Origin: Acidobacteriota bacterium
Lineage (GTDB): Bacteria > Acidobacteriota > Thermoanaerobaculia > UBA5066
Length of the DNA stretch: 43,006 nucleotides
Assembly: GCA_022711615.1 (NCBI GenBank)
Contig: JAKLER010000004.1
Span: 1-43,006 of the forward strand
Direction of reading: 5' to 3'
The notes under the pieces are model-generated. The model saw only the letters and a program-made list of their open reading frames with translations, did no database searches and was not told the DNA's origin. The position numbers and the translations under genes were made by a program. The first letter of the stretch is position 1, and each line of letters begins with the position of its first letter. This document shows positions 16,374 to 24,465 of this stretch, piece after piece.

Positions 16374-16616
16374 TCAGGGGAGCTTCTTGTGCGTCCCGTC
16401 GCAGAACGGGGCGTTCCCGGTCCGCTTGCACTGGCAGAGCCACGCCTCCTTCGCCTCCTCGGCCTTCCAGACGAGGGGCGCGAGCTCCGTCCCCCGGTGC
16501 GAGCCATCGCAGAACGGCTGGCTCTTCGAGAGCCCGCAACGGCACCAGGCGTACGTCTTCCCCGCCTCGAGGCTCACGCGGACGGGCTCCTTCGCGGCGA
16601 TCTTCGGCTCGGACAT
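16374..16616 (-). CDS. Double CDGSH iron-sulfur protein (mitoNEET-like)
   Basis: This 80-residue protein carries two CDGSH [2Fe-2S] sites, each with three Cys and one His: CRCGLSKSQPFCDGSH (residues 25-40) and CQCKRTGNAPFCDGTH (61-76). The paired sites in one short chain match the bacterial tandem CDGSH type, which uses both sites in one monomer. Such proteins are proposed to transfer electrons or clusters and are redox- or pH-sensitive. A GAGGAGG ribosome site lies before the ATG. A TATGAT box on the minus strand (16658..16653), 37 bp upstream of the start, could be its -10 element. Confidence 0.93.
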   Translation of the reverse strand: MSEPKIAAKEPVRVSLEAGKTYAWCRCGLSKSQPFCDGSHRGTELAPLVWKAEEAKEAWLCQCKRTGNAPFCDGTHKKLP

Positions 16617-16689
16617 CGGCGTCCTCCTCGGTCCTTCGGTCGTGGCCGCGACATCATAGCGTCGCGCCCGGCCGTTCTCGCACGCCGGG

Positions 16690-18066
16690 TCAGAACGCCA
16701 GGTTCAGCTCCGCGCGGGCGAAGTACGACTCGTCCCTCCGGTGAGCGGCGTAGAAGTCGCCCGGGCGGAAATACTCGGCGTGGAGGTGCGCCGAGACGTG
16801 CGCGTCGAACGCCCTGCGCCAACGCCCCGTGACGAGCAGCCCGCGGTCTCGGCCCCCTCCGAGGTTCGCCGCCTGCGCGGCGAAACGGGCGCTCCTCTCG
16901 TCCGCGCCGAGGAGGTGCAAGTCCAGCGCGAGCGACGAGTCCGCCCCGAGCTGCAGCAGGAGCCCCGCGCCGAGCCGCCGCACGTTCGTCGCCTCGCCCA
17001 CCCGGGAGTCGAGCGGCCACTGGTAGATCAGCAGCTCGCTCCACTGCGGCCAGCGGCCCCAGAGGGGGTCGAACGCCTCGTCGCGGCCGCTCGCCGGGTC
17101 GTCGCCCGAGAGGTGCTCGAACCCCACGTGCGCCCGGTGCTTCCGCCCCCGGCCGAATCGCCGCGTCACCCGTCCGGTGACCCCGAACGATCGGAGGTCG
17201 CGGCCGTTGCGCCGGCCGCTCTGGGCCGCCCCCTCGGCCTTCAGCTCCCAGCCCGGCGACGGCACGACCTCGACACGCCCCCCGAGCGTGAGGACCTCAC
17301 CCGAGTCGGAAGGTGAAGGGAAGGGAGCCCCGTTGTTCACGCGGACGTTCCCCGGAGCCGCGTTCGCACGTGCGTCTTTCCAGACGACGTACGCGTCGAG
17401 CTTCGTCCGCTTCACGAGCCTTTCGTCGTGCGCCCAGAGGACCGCCCCCCGCTCGCCCTGCTCCAGCTGGTCTTCGGTCCCGCCGAGGAGCGGACGAGGG
17501 AACCGCCCGGTGTCCGCGGACTGGTCGAGCCAGACGAGGTCGATCGTCCTTCCCGCCGAGGCGGCGCCGAACGTGAGCCGGGCCGCGTCGAAGTAGCCCG
17601 TCCGCGAGCCGTCGATCGGCGTCCCGTCCTGAACGAGCCAGCCGTCGCCGAGGAGGATCTCCTGCCGACCGACCCTCGCGACGAACGGCAGCCCGCCGGG
17701 GGCCTTCACTTCGAGAGCGAGGAGGTCGAAGAGGAGCGCCCCGCCGTACCACGACTCGAAGCCCGACACCGGCCAGGCGGCGCCGTCGGGCTTCGCGTAG
17801 TGCCGGCCTTCCCAGAGGAGCCTCGCGGTCGCGCGGACCGGACCGGCCAGCGCCGCGTCGGCGCGGAGCCGGAGCCGATAGCGCTGGAACGTCCGGTCGG
17901 CGTTCGGGTCGGCGTCTCTGAGGCCGACATTCGCGAGGACCGTGTGCCGCAGGCGGAGGTCGCCCGAGAGCGTGAACCTGTCGTCCGCCCTCGCCACGGC
18001 GCCGGCTGCGAGCAGGAACGTCGCGGCGAGCAGCCGGCTCGAGCGGCCTCGGAGCCAGAGCTTCAC
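16690..18066 (-). CDS. Outer-membrane porin, alginate-export/AlgE-like family
   Basis: This protein of about 458 residues has a signal peptide ending ARA-DD, followed by alternating beta strands throughout, [10 protein letters not shown]-type strand repeats, an [17 protein letters not shown] segment typical of the alginate_exp family, and a C-terminal aromatic residue (NLAF) for BamA recognition. It is predicted to form an 18-strand-type channel for anionic or sugar-like solutes; the real substrate is not evident. I chose the GTG at 18066 because it directly begins the signal peptide. A TTG at 18093 is an alternative that adds nine residues. Neither start has a strong ribosome site. The gene stands alone, with a 244-bp upstream gap before the divergent aldo/keto reductase in which I saw no clear promoter. 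Confidence 0.85.
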   Translation of the reverse strand: MKLWLRGRSSRLLAATFLLAAGAVARADDRFTLSGDLRLRHTVLANVGLRDADPNADRTFQRYRLRLRADAALAGPVRATARLLWEGRHYAKPDGAAWPVSGFESWYGGALLFDLLALEVKAPGGLPFVARVGRQEILLGDGWLVQDGTPIDGSRTGYFDAARLTFGAASAGRTIDLVWLDQSADTGRFPRPLLGGTEDQLEQGERGAVLWAHDERLVKRTKLDAYVVWKDARANAAPGNVRVNNGAPFPSPSDSGEVLTLGGRVEVVPSPGWELKAEGAAQSGRRNGRDLRSFGVTGRVTRRFGRGRKHRAHVGFEHLSGDDPASGRDEAFDPLWGRWPQWSELLIYQWPLDSRVGEATNVRRLGAGLLLQLGADSSLALDLHLLGADERSARFAAQAANLGGGRDRGLLVTGRWRRAFDAHVSAHLHAEYFRPGDFYAAHRRDESYFARAELNLAF

Positions 18067-18310
18067 GGCCGGGTCCGCCCCGGCGTCCTGCAAGCCATCG
18101 CGTCAGGATAGGGTCGCGAAGCGGGCGAGACAAGCGAGGATCTCCCGGCGCGGCGATCTCCCGCGGCGGGCAGTCCCGACCGGCGCGGACGGCTCCGTGG
18201 TCAGCCCGAGCGGGGACGGGCGAAGTCGGCTCTCCGGCACGTCCCGCGTGCTACGGTCCCTCCGCGCGGGCGAGGGCGTCGTCCCCTCCGGCCCGCGCGG
18301 GAGGTCGCCC

Positions 18311-19297
18311 ATGGAATCACGCACTCTCGGGACGCAGGGCCTCGTCGTCTCCGCCCAGGGCCTCGGCTGCATGGGGATGTCGGAGTTCTACGCGGGGCGC
18401 GACGACGAAGAGTCGGTCGCGACGATTCACCGCGCGCTCGATCTCGGCGTCACGTTCCTCGACACGGCCGACATGTACGGCCCGCGCACGAACGAGGTCC
18501 TCGTCGGCAAGGCGATCCGCGGCCGGCGGAGCGAGGCCGTCCTCGCGACGAAGTTCGGGAACATGCGCGGGGCCGACGGCGCGTTCCTCGGCGTGAACGG
18601 CCGGCCCGAGTACGTCCGGTCGTGCTGCGAGGGCTCCCTCGCGCGGCTCGGGGTCGCGGTGATCGACCTCTACTACCAGCACCGCGTCGACAAGTCCGTC
18701 CCGATCGAGGAGACCGTCGGCGCGATGTCCGACCTCGTGAGGGAGGGGAAGGTCCGCTTCCTCGGGCTCTCCGAGGCCTCCCCCGCCACGATCCGCCGGG
18801 CGCACGCCGTCCACCCGATCTCCGCGCTCCAGACCGAGTACTCCCTCTGGACTCGGGACCCCGAGCAGGGCCCCCTGGCCGTCTGCCGCGAGCTCGGCAT
18901 CGGGTTCGTCGCCTACAGCCCGCTCGGGCGGGGGTTCCTCACGGGGCGCTTCCGGCGCTTCGAGGACCTTCCGGAGGGGGACTACCGCCGACTCGCCCCG
19001 CGCTTCCAGGGCGACAACTTCGCGAAGAACCTCGACGTCCTCGCGAAGGTCGAGGAGATCTCCCGCGAGAAGGGGTGCACTCCGGCGCAGCTCGCCCTCG
19101 CCTGGCTCCACGCGCAGGGGGCCGACGTCGTCCCGATCCCCGGCACGAAGAGCCGCGCCCGCCTCGAGGAGAACGTCGGCGCGCTCGACGTCTCGCTCTC
19201 CCTCGCCGACCTCTCGCGGATCGAGGCCGTCGCCCCGAAGGGCTTCACCGCGGGGCCGCGCTACCCGGAGGCGTCGATGAAGGCGATCGACGCCTGA
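18311..19297 (+). CDS. Aldo/keto reductase
   Basis: This 328-residue NADPH-dependent oxidoreductase has an (alpha/beta)8 fold. The catalytic tetrad is visible: D51 and Y56 (FLDTADMYG), K81 (ATKFG) and H124 (YYQHR). The C-terminal cofactor loop contains [14 protein letters not shown]. The sequence type ([25 protein letters not shown]) is that of the AKR13/YakC-like general aldehyde reductases. The ATG at 18311 begins the conserved N-terminal strand. It is monocistronic, convergent with an outer-membrane protein gene 27 bp downstream. A role in aldehyde or quinone detoxification is inferred from family membership. Confidence 0.93.
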   Translation: MESRTLGTQGLVVSAQGLGCMGMSEFYAGRDDEESVATIHRALDLGVTFLDTADMYGPRTNEVLVGKAIRGRRSEAVLATKFGNMRGADGAFLGVNGRPEYVRSCCEGSLARLGVAVIDLYYQHRVDKSVPIEETVGAMSDLVREGKVRFLGLSEASPATIRRAHAVHPISALQTEYSLWTRDPEQGPLAVCRELGIGFVAYSPLGRGFLTGRFRRFEDLPEGDYRRLAPRFQGDNFAKNLDVLAKVEEISREKGCTPAQLALAWLHAQGADVVPIPGTKSRARLEENVGALDVSLSLADLSRIEAVAPKGFTAGPRYPEASMKAIDA

Positions 19298-19324
19298 GGC
19301 GCGGGGCGCCGACCGGGGTGCCGC

Positions 19325-20365
19325 TCAGAACCGCCGGCCGACGCCGAGGAGGAAGACGTCCGTGTCGCGATGGTACGAGCTCGCCATCCGGTTCCAGCTG
19401 AAGCGGGCGAGGGCGCTCGAGCCGAACCGGTAGCTCACGCTCGGCGTGATCAGGCCGGCGACCGTCCGCGAATCACCCTCCGTGTGCAGCGGCTTGTACT
19501 CGTCGGTCGCGAGGTAGACGCCGACGCCGAGCGAGACCGTGAGCCTCCGGTCGAGGAACGCCCGTCCGAGCCAGCCCTGCACGCCGAACCCCGCCCGACG
19601 GACGAGCCGCGAGTCCCCCTCGTGGACGTATGAGACGGAGGCGTCGAAGAAGCGGCCGAACCCCTTCCGGAACTCCACGGCCCAGGCGAGCGCCTTCGCG
19701 CTCTCGAAGCCGTTGACGACGGTCTGGCCCACGAACGCCGTCACCTCGTTGCGGGTCGTCGGCTCCTCCTGTCTCGCAGGCCAGGGACGCGATCCGGGCG
19801 CTTCCGGAGGCGCGAGCTGGTAGCCGAGGCCCGCGAGGACGTTCCAGGCGTCGGTGCTCGACGGAGGCGCCCAGGCGACGTTCGCCTCGGCCCGTACGAC
19901 CCAGCGATTCCCGAAGTAGTAGGCCGCGTCGGCGCTGAAGAGCCCGGCGAACCCGTGCTCGTTCGCGTAGGGCCGCCAGGGGTGTGAGTCCACCGTGTCG
20001 TAGAACCGCATCGCCCCGGCCCCGACCGCGAGCGAGAGCCGACCGCCGCGAAGCCGCTCGCGGGCCCAGAGCTGCAGCCCGTGACCGTCCCGGTGGTGAC
20101 CCGTCACGTGCCCCTCGTTCAGCCACGAGTACGTGACCTCGAAGTGCTCGCCGAGCCCCTGGCGGTACTCGATCTTCCAGGCGTAGGTGCTCTCGTCGAG
20201 GTCGCGCGCGGTCGACGCGCCGCCGAAGAGCGTGAGCTCCTGGGTGGCCGCGGGGCACGCGGCGAGAAGCGCGAGGAGCGCGACGGCGGCCCGAACGCCG
20301 CCGACGGCGCGCGTGCCTCCACGGCCGACCGCCCCGATTGTGACGCGCATGAGAGTCCGGATCAT
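19325..20365 (-). CDS. Outer-membrane beta-barrel protein with internal duplication
   Basis: This protein of about 346 residues has an N-terminal signal peptide ending near ACPAATQ and alternating amphipathic strands to a terminal GVGRRF. The two halves are recognisably homologous. The segment from LTLFGGAS to MRFYDT (first half) aligns with that from VTAFVGQT to VYLATD (second half), sharing W/Y-[KV]-[IV]-E-[YF]-R-[QK]-G-[LF]-G and SL-V-GVG patterns. Each half is the size of a small eight-strand barrel. The start is uncertain: ATG 20365 has a GGGTGG upstream, and ATG 20350 is the next choice. The function is unknown; LPS-modifying or adhesin-like barrels have this form. It diverges from the DoxX gene across 79 bp. 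Confidence 0.8.
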   Translation of the reverse strand: MIRTLMRVTIGAVGRGGTRAVGGVRAAVALLALLAACPAATQELTLFGGASTARDLDESTYAWKIEYRQGLGEHFEVTYSWLNEGHVTGHHRDGHGLQLWARERLRGGRLSLAVGAGAMRFYDTVDSHPWRPYANEHGFAGLFSADAAYYFGNRWVVRAEANVAWAPPSSTDAWNVLAGLGYQLAPPEAPGSRPWPARQEEPTTRNEVTAFVGQTVVNGFESAKALAWAVEFRKGFGRFFDASVSYVHEGDSRLVRRAGFGVQGWLGRAFLDRRLTVSLGVGVYLATDEYKPLHTEGDSRTVAGLITPSVSYRFGSSALARFSWNRMASSYHRDTDVFLLGVGRRF

Positions 20366-20444
20366 GCCACCCGGCGCCGTCCCGCCGGCCCCGCGCCGGA
20401 AACCGCGCGGCCTCCTCCGGCATCGGAGCCGTGAAGGAGATCCG

Positions 20445-20912
20445 ATGACCCGCCGCCTGCTCGCCGCCCGCTCGTTCGTCCTCCGTGTCTCCTCCTCCCT
20501 CTCCTGGCTCCCGCTCGCCGCCACGCGCGTGGCGCTCGGGACGGCCTTCGTCCAGTCGGGCTGGGGGAAGCTGCACGACCTGCCGCGCGTCGTCGGCTAC
20601 TTCGAGAGCCTCGGCATCCCGGCCCCGCAGCTGCAGGCGCCGTTCGTGGCGGGCGTCGAGCTCGCCGGAGGCGCGCTCCTCCTCGCCGGGCTCTTCACGC
20701 GTCTCGCCTCCGTCCCGCTCGCGGCGACGATGGTCGTCGCCCTCCTGACCGCGAGGCGCGCCGACCTCGCGAGCGCCTCCGACCTCTTCGGGGCGGTCGA
20801 GCTCCTCTACCTCCTCCTCCTCGGGTCGCTCGCGGGGTTCGGGGCGGGGGCGCTCTCGCTCGACGCGCTCCTCGTCCGGCGCTTCGCGCCGGCGGAGGAG
20901 CCGAAGGGTTAG
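20445..20912 (+). CDS. DoxX-family membrane protein (bufferin-cluster associated)
   Basis: This 155-residue protein has four membrane helices and the DoxX family pattern (RVALGTAFVQSGWGKLHDLP near the start, then a GVELAGGALLLAGL second helix). AAGGAGAT is an excellent ribosome site before the ATG. DoxX proteins are regular members of bufferin clusters (BufABCD in Caulobacter-type operons), where they are thought to handle quinone- or thiol-linked redox at the membrane. Here the gene lies on the opposite strand and converges on bufC, with a 4-bp overlap of the stop codons. It must therefore have its own promoter, which I could not identify. Confidence 0.88.
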   Translation: MTRRLLAARSFVLRVSSSLSWLPLAATRVALGTAFVQSGWGKLHDLPRVVGYFESLGIPAPQLQAPFVAGVELAGGALLLAGLFTRLASVPLAATMVVALLTARRADLASASDLFGAVELLYLLLLGSLAGFGAGALSLDALLVRRFAPAEEPKG

Positions 20913-21763
20913 CGCGCGGCGCTCGGGTCGGGGGCGACCCCGGCCCGAGCGAAGGCGCCGAGCGCGCTCCACTCCGCGAGCCAGCCCGAGACGATCCGGG
21001 CCCCCGGGCGCCTGCGCGCCGCGCGGGAGAGCGCCTCGGCGAGCGGGAGTCCCGACACGAGAGCCGCGAGGAGCCGACCTGGCACCGGGTCGAGGGTGCG
21101 GCGGAGGACGGTGAAGTCCCTCCGGTAGAGAGCGACGTGGACGAGGCCTCGCTCCGCGGAGGTGGGGGCCGAAGCGTCCTCGAGGACGGCGTCGAGGACC
21201 GCGACGGCGCCGGGCCGGACGGCGAGGATCGCGAAGGCGGGCGCGGTGACGAGGCGGAGCGACTCCCCCTCCGACGCGAGCGCGGCCGCCAGCGCGGGGG
21301 CGTCGAGGAGCGCGACGTCGGCGGCGTCGAAGACGGCCGCCGCGGCGCGCTCGAGGCGGGCGACGTCCGCGCGAAGGCCTCGCCCACGCTCCGGCCCCCA
21401 CGTTGCAGCGAACGACGGGAGCCGGTCGCCGAGCCGGGCGAGCGTGAAGCTCGTGGAGGGATGCGCCGCGACGTACTCCCGAACGAGCGCGCCGAACCTC
21501 CTTTCGCCGAGGAGCGTCGCGAGGGCCGGGTAGTCGGAGCGGAGCGCCTCGACCGTCCGGAGGGGGTACATCGACGCGTAGATCCCGAGGCGCTCGACGG
21601 GACAGAGCGCTCCGTACGCGCGGACGACGGCACCGAGCCGCGACGGCGGGAGGCGCCGCCGCGCGGCGCGCGAACGGAGCCCCGCGTCGACCCCGCCGGG
21701 GTGGACGATCACCGCCTGCATCCACTCCTGGAACTCCGCGAGGGGGAGGCCGGCCGCCGTCAC
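20909..21763 (-). CDS. bufC: BufC/HvfC-type DUF2063 partner protein of the bufferin maturase
   Basis: This 284-residue protein has the DUF2063 N-terminal domain (residues 1-110: LAEFQEWMQAVIVHP, then RLGIYASMYPLRTVEALRSDYPAL), which in bufferin clusters recruits the precursor peptide to the DUF692 enzyme. A second variable helical/beta domain follows. The GTG at 21763 overlaps the bufB stop (GTGA), so the two are made together, as expected for a BufB-BufC complex. The TAA stop overlaps the end of the convergent DoxX gene. The family assignment is firm. The partner role comes from known bufferin, methanobactin and related DUF692 systems. Confidence 0.88.
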   Translation of the reverse strand: MTAAGLPLAEFQEWMQAVIVHPGGVDAGLRSRAARRRLPPSRLGAVVRAYGALCPVERLGIYASMYPLRTVEALRSDYPALATLLGERRFGALVREYVAAHPSTSFTLARLGDRLPSFAATWGPERGRGLRADVARLERAAAAVFDAADVALLDAPALAAALASEGESLRLVTAPAFAILAVRPGAVAVLDAVLEDASAPTSAERGLVHVALYRRDFTVLRRTLDPVPGRLLAALVSGLPLAEALSRAARRRPGARIVSGWLAEWSALGAFARAGVAPDPSAAR

Positions 21764-22626
21764 GCCGCCTCCCGTTCGCGACGCCCGTCGCGGTCGCCGA
21801 GGGCGGCCTCGGCCACGGCCCGGGCCTTTCGCGCCTCGGCGAGGACGACGTCGAGCGGAGGAATCTCCTCGTCCCACTCGACGAGCGTCGTCACGGGGCC
21901 GGTGCGCCGGACGAGCCGCGCGAAGAGCGCCCAGACCTCGTCCCTCACGTGGTCGGAGTGCGTGTCGAGGAGGTGCGTCCCGAGGTTGGTGTGCCCCGCG
22001 AGGTGGACCTGGACGACCCGGTCGGCCGGAATCGCGTCGATCCACGCCTCGGCATCCCGGCCGTGGTTGAAGGAGGAGACGAAGACGTTGTTCACGTCGA
22101 CGAGGAGGCCGCAGCCCGAGAGGTCGGCGAGGCGGCCGAGGAACTCGGCCTCGCCCATCGTGGAGGCGGCGAGCTCGAGGTAGGTGGAGGGATTCTCGAG
22201 GTGGACCGGCCTCTCGAGGACGTCCTGGATGACGCGGAGGCGAGCGGCGACGTGCGCGAGCGTCTCCTCGTTCCGCGGGAGCGGGAGGAGGTCGTGCGTG
22301 TTCCGGCCGGCGACGCCCGTCCAACAGAGGTGGTCGGTCACCCAGCGCGCGTCGACGCGCCGGGCGAGCGCCCTCACCTCCCGGAGGTAGGCGAGGTCGA
22401 GCGGGTCGACGCTCCCGACGTTCATCGAGACGCCGTGGAGGACGACCGGCGTGAGCTCGGCGAGCCGCTCGAGGACGTGGAGGGGCCGCCCGCCGGTGTC
22501 GAGGAAGTTCTCGGTGATCGCTTCGAGGAAGTCGGCACCGCCCGGCCGCCCGAGGTGGTCGGAGAAGTGGACCGTCCGGAGGCCCACGCCGTAGCCGAGC
22601 ATCGGCAGGCCGAATCGGTTTCGCAT
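21760..22626 (-). CDS. bufB: BufB-type DUF692 multinuclear non-haem iron enzyme (bufferin maturase)
   Basis: This 288-residue TIM-barrel enzyme of the DUF692/MNIO family modifies cysteines of the precursor peptide. Expected metal ligands are all visible: His in LHGVSMNVGS, D/H in VTDHLCW, Glu in ENPSTY, D/N and H in DVNNVFVSSFNHG, H in VVQVHLAGHTN, D/H in DTHSDHV and Glu in LVEWDEEIP. GLRTVHFSDHL is the usual N-terminal strand. In known bufferin systems this enzyme, with BufC, converts Cys residues into copper-binding heterocycles using O2. A GGAGGACGAC ribosome site precedes the ATG at 22626. A strong hairpin separates the gene from the upstream precursor gene, presumably lowering enzyme levels relative to precursor. 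Confidence 0.92.
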   Translation of the reverse strand: MRNRFGLPMLGYGVGLRTVHFSDHLGRPGGADFLEAITENFLDTGGRPLHVLERLAELTPVVLHGVSMNVGSVDPLDLAYLREVRALARRVDARWVTDHLCWTGVAGRNTHDLLPLPRNEETLAHVAARLRVIQDVLERPVHLENPSTYLELAASTMGEAEFLGRLADLSGCGLLVDVNNVFVSSFNHGRDAEAWIDAIPADRVVQVHLAGHTNLGTHLLDTHSDHVRDEVWALFARLVRRTGPVTTLVEWDEEIPPLDVVLAEARKARAVAEAALGDRDGRREREAA

Positions 22627-22642
22627 GTCGTCCTCCGGTCGG

Positions 22643-22676
22643 GCGAGGCGGCCCCGCGGCGCGGGGCCGCCCTCGC
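22643..22676 (-). repeat. Strong intercistronic hairpin between bufA and bufB
   Basis: GCGAGGCGGCCCCGC (22643-22657) and GCGGGGCCGCCCTCGC (22661-22676) form a 15-bp stem with one bulged base and a three-base loop, starting 9 nt after the bufA stop codon. No U-tract follows, so it is not a canonical terminator. It is well placed to stabilise the short precursor mRNA and reduce readthrough into bufBC. Confidence 0.75.
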
Positions 22677-22685
22677 GCCGTCCGA

Positions 22686-23072
22686 TCAGGCCGGCTTCGC
22701 CGTCGGCTGCGCCGAGGCCTTGCCGTCCGTGCGGCAGCCGCCCATCCCCTTGCAGGCGTTGTGGCCGCGACAGGCGTTCTTCTCCGTCTTGCAGCCCCCC
22801 TTCCCCTTGCACGCGTTCTGGCCCTTGCAGGCGTGCCGGTCGGTCGCCTCGGGCCCGGCCTTCTTGTCTCCCTTCTTTTCTCCCGCCTTCTTCCCCCCGC
22901 AACCGTTCGGGCCGCCGCAGGCGTTCTTGTCCTTCTGCGTCGCCGCCGGCGTCCCCGAAGGGGCGGGCGTCTTCTCGTCGGCGCGGAGCGTGCCCGCCGC
23001 GAGGGCGGAGCTCGCGACGAGGCCGGCCACGACGGCGGACAGGTAGACGTTGGACGGACGGTTCCTCTTCAT
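22686..23072 (-). CDS. bufA: BufA2-type bufferin precursor, secreted Cys-rich RiPP
   Basis: This 128-residue precursor has a Sec signal peptide (residues 1-26, ALA-A near 25) and a mature Lys/Gly/Cys-rich chain. It has eight cysteines at 52, 58, 82, 88, 94, 101, 107 and 113, all spaced six apart within groups. Two near-identical modules, C-KGQNA-C-KGKGG-C (82-94) and C-RGHNA-C-KGMGG-C (101-113), form a tandem repeat, and a shorter C-GGPNG-C group precedes them. This matches the BufA2 family of periplasmic copper-binding bufferins, whose cysteines are modified by BufB/BufC before export. GAGGAGA before the ATG is a good ribosome site. It is the first gene of the bufABC operon and diverges from the MsrBA gene across 200 bp. 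Confidence 0.88.
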   Translation of the reverse strand: MKRNRPSNVYLSAVVAGLVASSALAAGTLRADEKTPAPSGTPAATQKDKNACGGPNGCGGKKAGEKKGDKKAGPEATDRHACKGQNACKGKGGCKTEKNACRGHNACKGMGGCRTDGKASAQPTAKPA

Positions 23073-23153
23073 GGTGTCTCCTCTTTCGACAGGCCTCGCC
23101 TGCCACGTTCGTTTCGGCCGGCCGCGCGGGCCGGTCCGCGGGTCTCTGCACCC

Positions 23154-23180
23154 GGGATGCCGCCCCGCCGGAAAGGTTTC
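23154..23180 (-). promoter_or_regulatory. Candidate ECF-type promoter of bufABC
   Basis: Reading toward bufA, GAAACC (23180..23175) is followed after 15 bp by CATCCC (23159..23154). The GAAACC-like -35 box resembles ECF promoters, including the GTAACC box reported for Caulobacter SigF. It would give a leader of about 75 nt. A dedicated ECF sigma factor is encoded 1.3 kb away. The assignment is by eye only. Confidence 0.35.
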
Positions 23181-23272
23181 AGCCGGCGGAAACGAATCGA
23201 TCGACGGTCTCCGGACCGATCCATTCGCGAAACCGGAGCGTACCTGCGAGCATCACGGAGAGCGTGACGACG

Positions 23273-24388
23273 ATGCGCGAGACCCCCGCACCCCCGCCCC
23301 GATCCGCCTCCCGCCGTTCGGGAGCCGCCGCCCTCCTCGCCGCCGGCCTCGCGCTCGCGGCCGGCTTCGCCGCCTGCGGCCCCTCGAGCTCGCTCGCGGG
23401 GCCTCCGGCCGGAAAGCAAACGAAACCCGAGAAGGTGGAAAAGATGAAGACGGTCCTCTCGAAGTCCGGCCACGACATCACGCCCCTCTCCCGCGAGGAG
23501 GTCGCCCGCCTCGCGAAGAAGCTCGACCCGGAGTCGTACCGGGTGACGCAGAAGTCCGGGACGGAAGCCCCGTTCTGCGGGAACCTCCTCGACAACAAGA
23601 AGGAGGGGACGTACCTCTGCGTCGTCTGCGGCCTCCCCCTCTTCTCGAGCGAGCACAAGTTCGACTCGGGAACGGGCTGGCCGAGCTTCTTCCGTGAGTT
23701 CGACCCGGCTCACGTGACTCGTGTGACCGACACGTCTCACGGCATGAAACGGGTCGAGATCAACTGCGCCCGCTGCGGCGCCCACCTCGGGCACGTGTTC
23801 GAGGACGGACCGGCCCCGACGGGCGAGCGCCACTGCCTGAACTCCGCCTCGCTGACGTTCCTCGAGAACGGAGCGCCCGTGCCGCCGGAGAGCCGCCCCG
23901 TGAAGGCCGAGACCGCCTACTTCGCCGCCGGCTGCTTCTGGGGGGTCCAGCACTGGTTCTCGCGCGGGCCGGGCGTCCTCGAGGCGACGAGCGGCTACAT
24001 GCAGGGACGGACGGAGAAGCCGACCTACCGGCAGGTCTGTGAGGGAGACACTGGGCACGCCGAGACGGTGAAGGTCGTCTACGACGCGAACCGCATCACG
24101 TACCGTCGGCTCGTCGAGGCGTTCTTCTCCATGCACGACCCGACGCAGCTGAACCGCCAGGGGCCCGACGTCGGCGACCAGTACCGCTCGGGGATCTGGA
24201 CCGTCGACGCCGGGCAGGAGAAGGTGGCGCGGGAGATCCTCGAGGGGCTCGCCGCGCGGAAAGAGTACGGCGAGAAGAGGATCGTGACGCTCGTCGAGCC
24301 GGCGAAGACGTTCTGGCCCGCCGAGGAGTACCACCAGGAGTACCTCGCGAAGAACGGCGCCGCCTGTCACGTGACGAACCCGTGGTGA
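23273..24388 (+). CDS. Periplasmic MsrB-MsrA fusion methionine sulfoxide reductase (predicted lipoprotein)
   Basis: This 371-residue bifunctional enzyme reduces both diastereomers of methionine sulfoxide. Residues 1-35 form a signal peptide ending GFAAC, a slightly degenerate lipobox with C35. MsrB (about 60-205) has two zinc CXXC pairs (CVVC, CARC), GTGWPSF and catalytic C188 (RHCLNSAS). MsrA (about 212-371) has catalytic C221 in AAGCFWG and the GDQYRSGIW motif. The order B-A is the reverse of PilB-type MsrAB fusions. Exposure on the periplasmic side suits repair of copper- or hypochlorite-oxidised envelope proteins. It is divergent from the bufferin operon and upstream of the sigma factor genes, so co-regulation is likely. 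I chose ATG 23273 because GGAGAG lies at a proper distance; a GTG at 23264 is too close to it. Confidence 0.92.
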   Translation: MRETPAPPPRSASRRSGAAALLAAGLALAAGFAACGPSSSLAGPPAGKQTKPEKVEKMKTVLSKSGHDITPLSREEVARLAKKLDPESYRVTQKSGTEAPFCGNLLDNKKEGTYLCVVCGLPLFSSEHKFDSGTGWPSFFREFDPAHVTRVTDTSHGMKRVEINCARCGAHLGHVFEDGPAPTGERHCLNSASLTFLENGAPVPPESRPVKAETAYFAAGCFWGVQHWFSRGPGVLEATSGYMQGRTEKPTYRQVCEGDTGHAETVKVVYDANRITYRRLVEAFFSMHDPTQLNRQGPDVGDQYRSGIWTVDAGQEKVAREILEGLAARKEYGEKRIVTLVEPAKTFWPAEEYHQEYLAKNGAACHVTNPW

Positions 24389-24465
24389 TCGGCGAGTGAG
24401 CGGCGCGTGACCGCGAGCGAGCCGCGATTTCCCCGGGGGCGGTCCGGGCGGCTACGATCCGCGCG

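Noticed and set aside
19299-19311. GGCGC-GGG-GCGCC as a terminator between convergent genes
   Set aside because: A five-bp GC stem is expected often by chance at this base composition.
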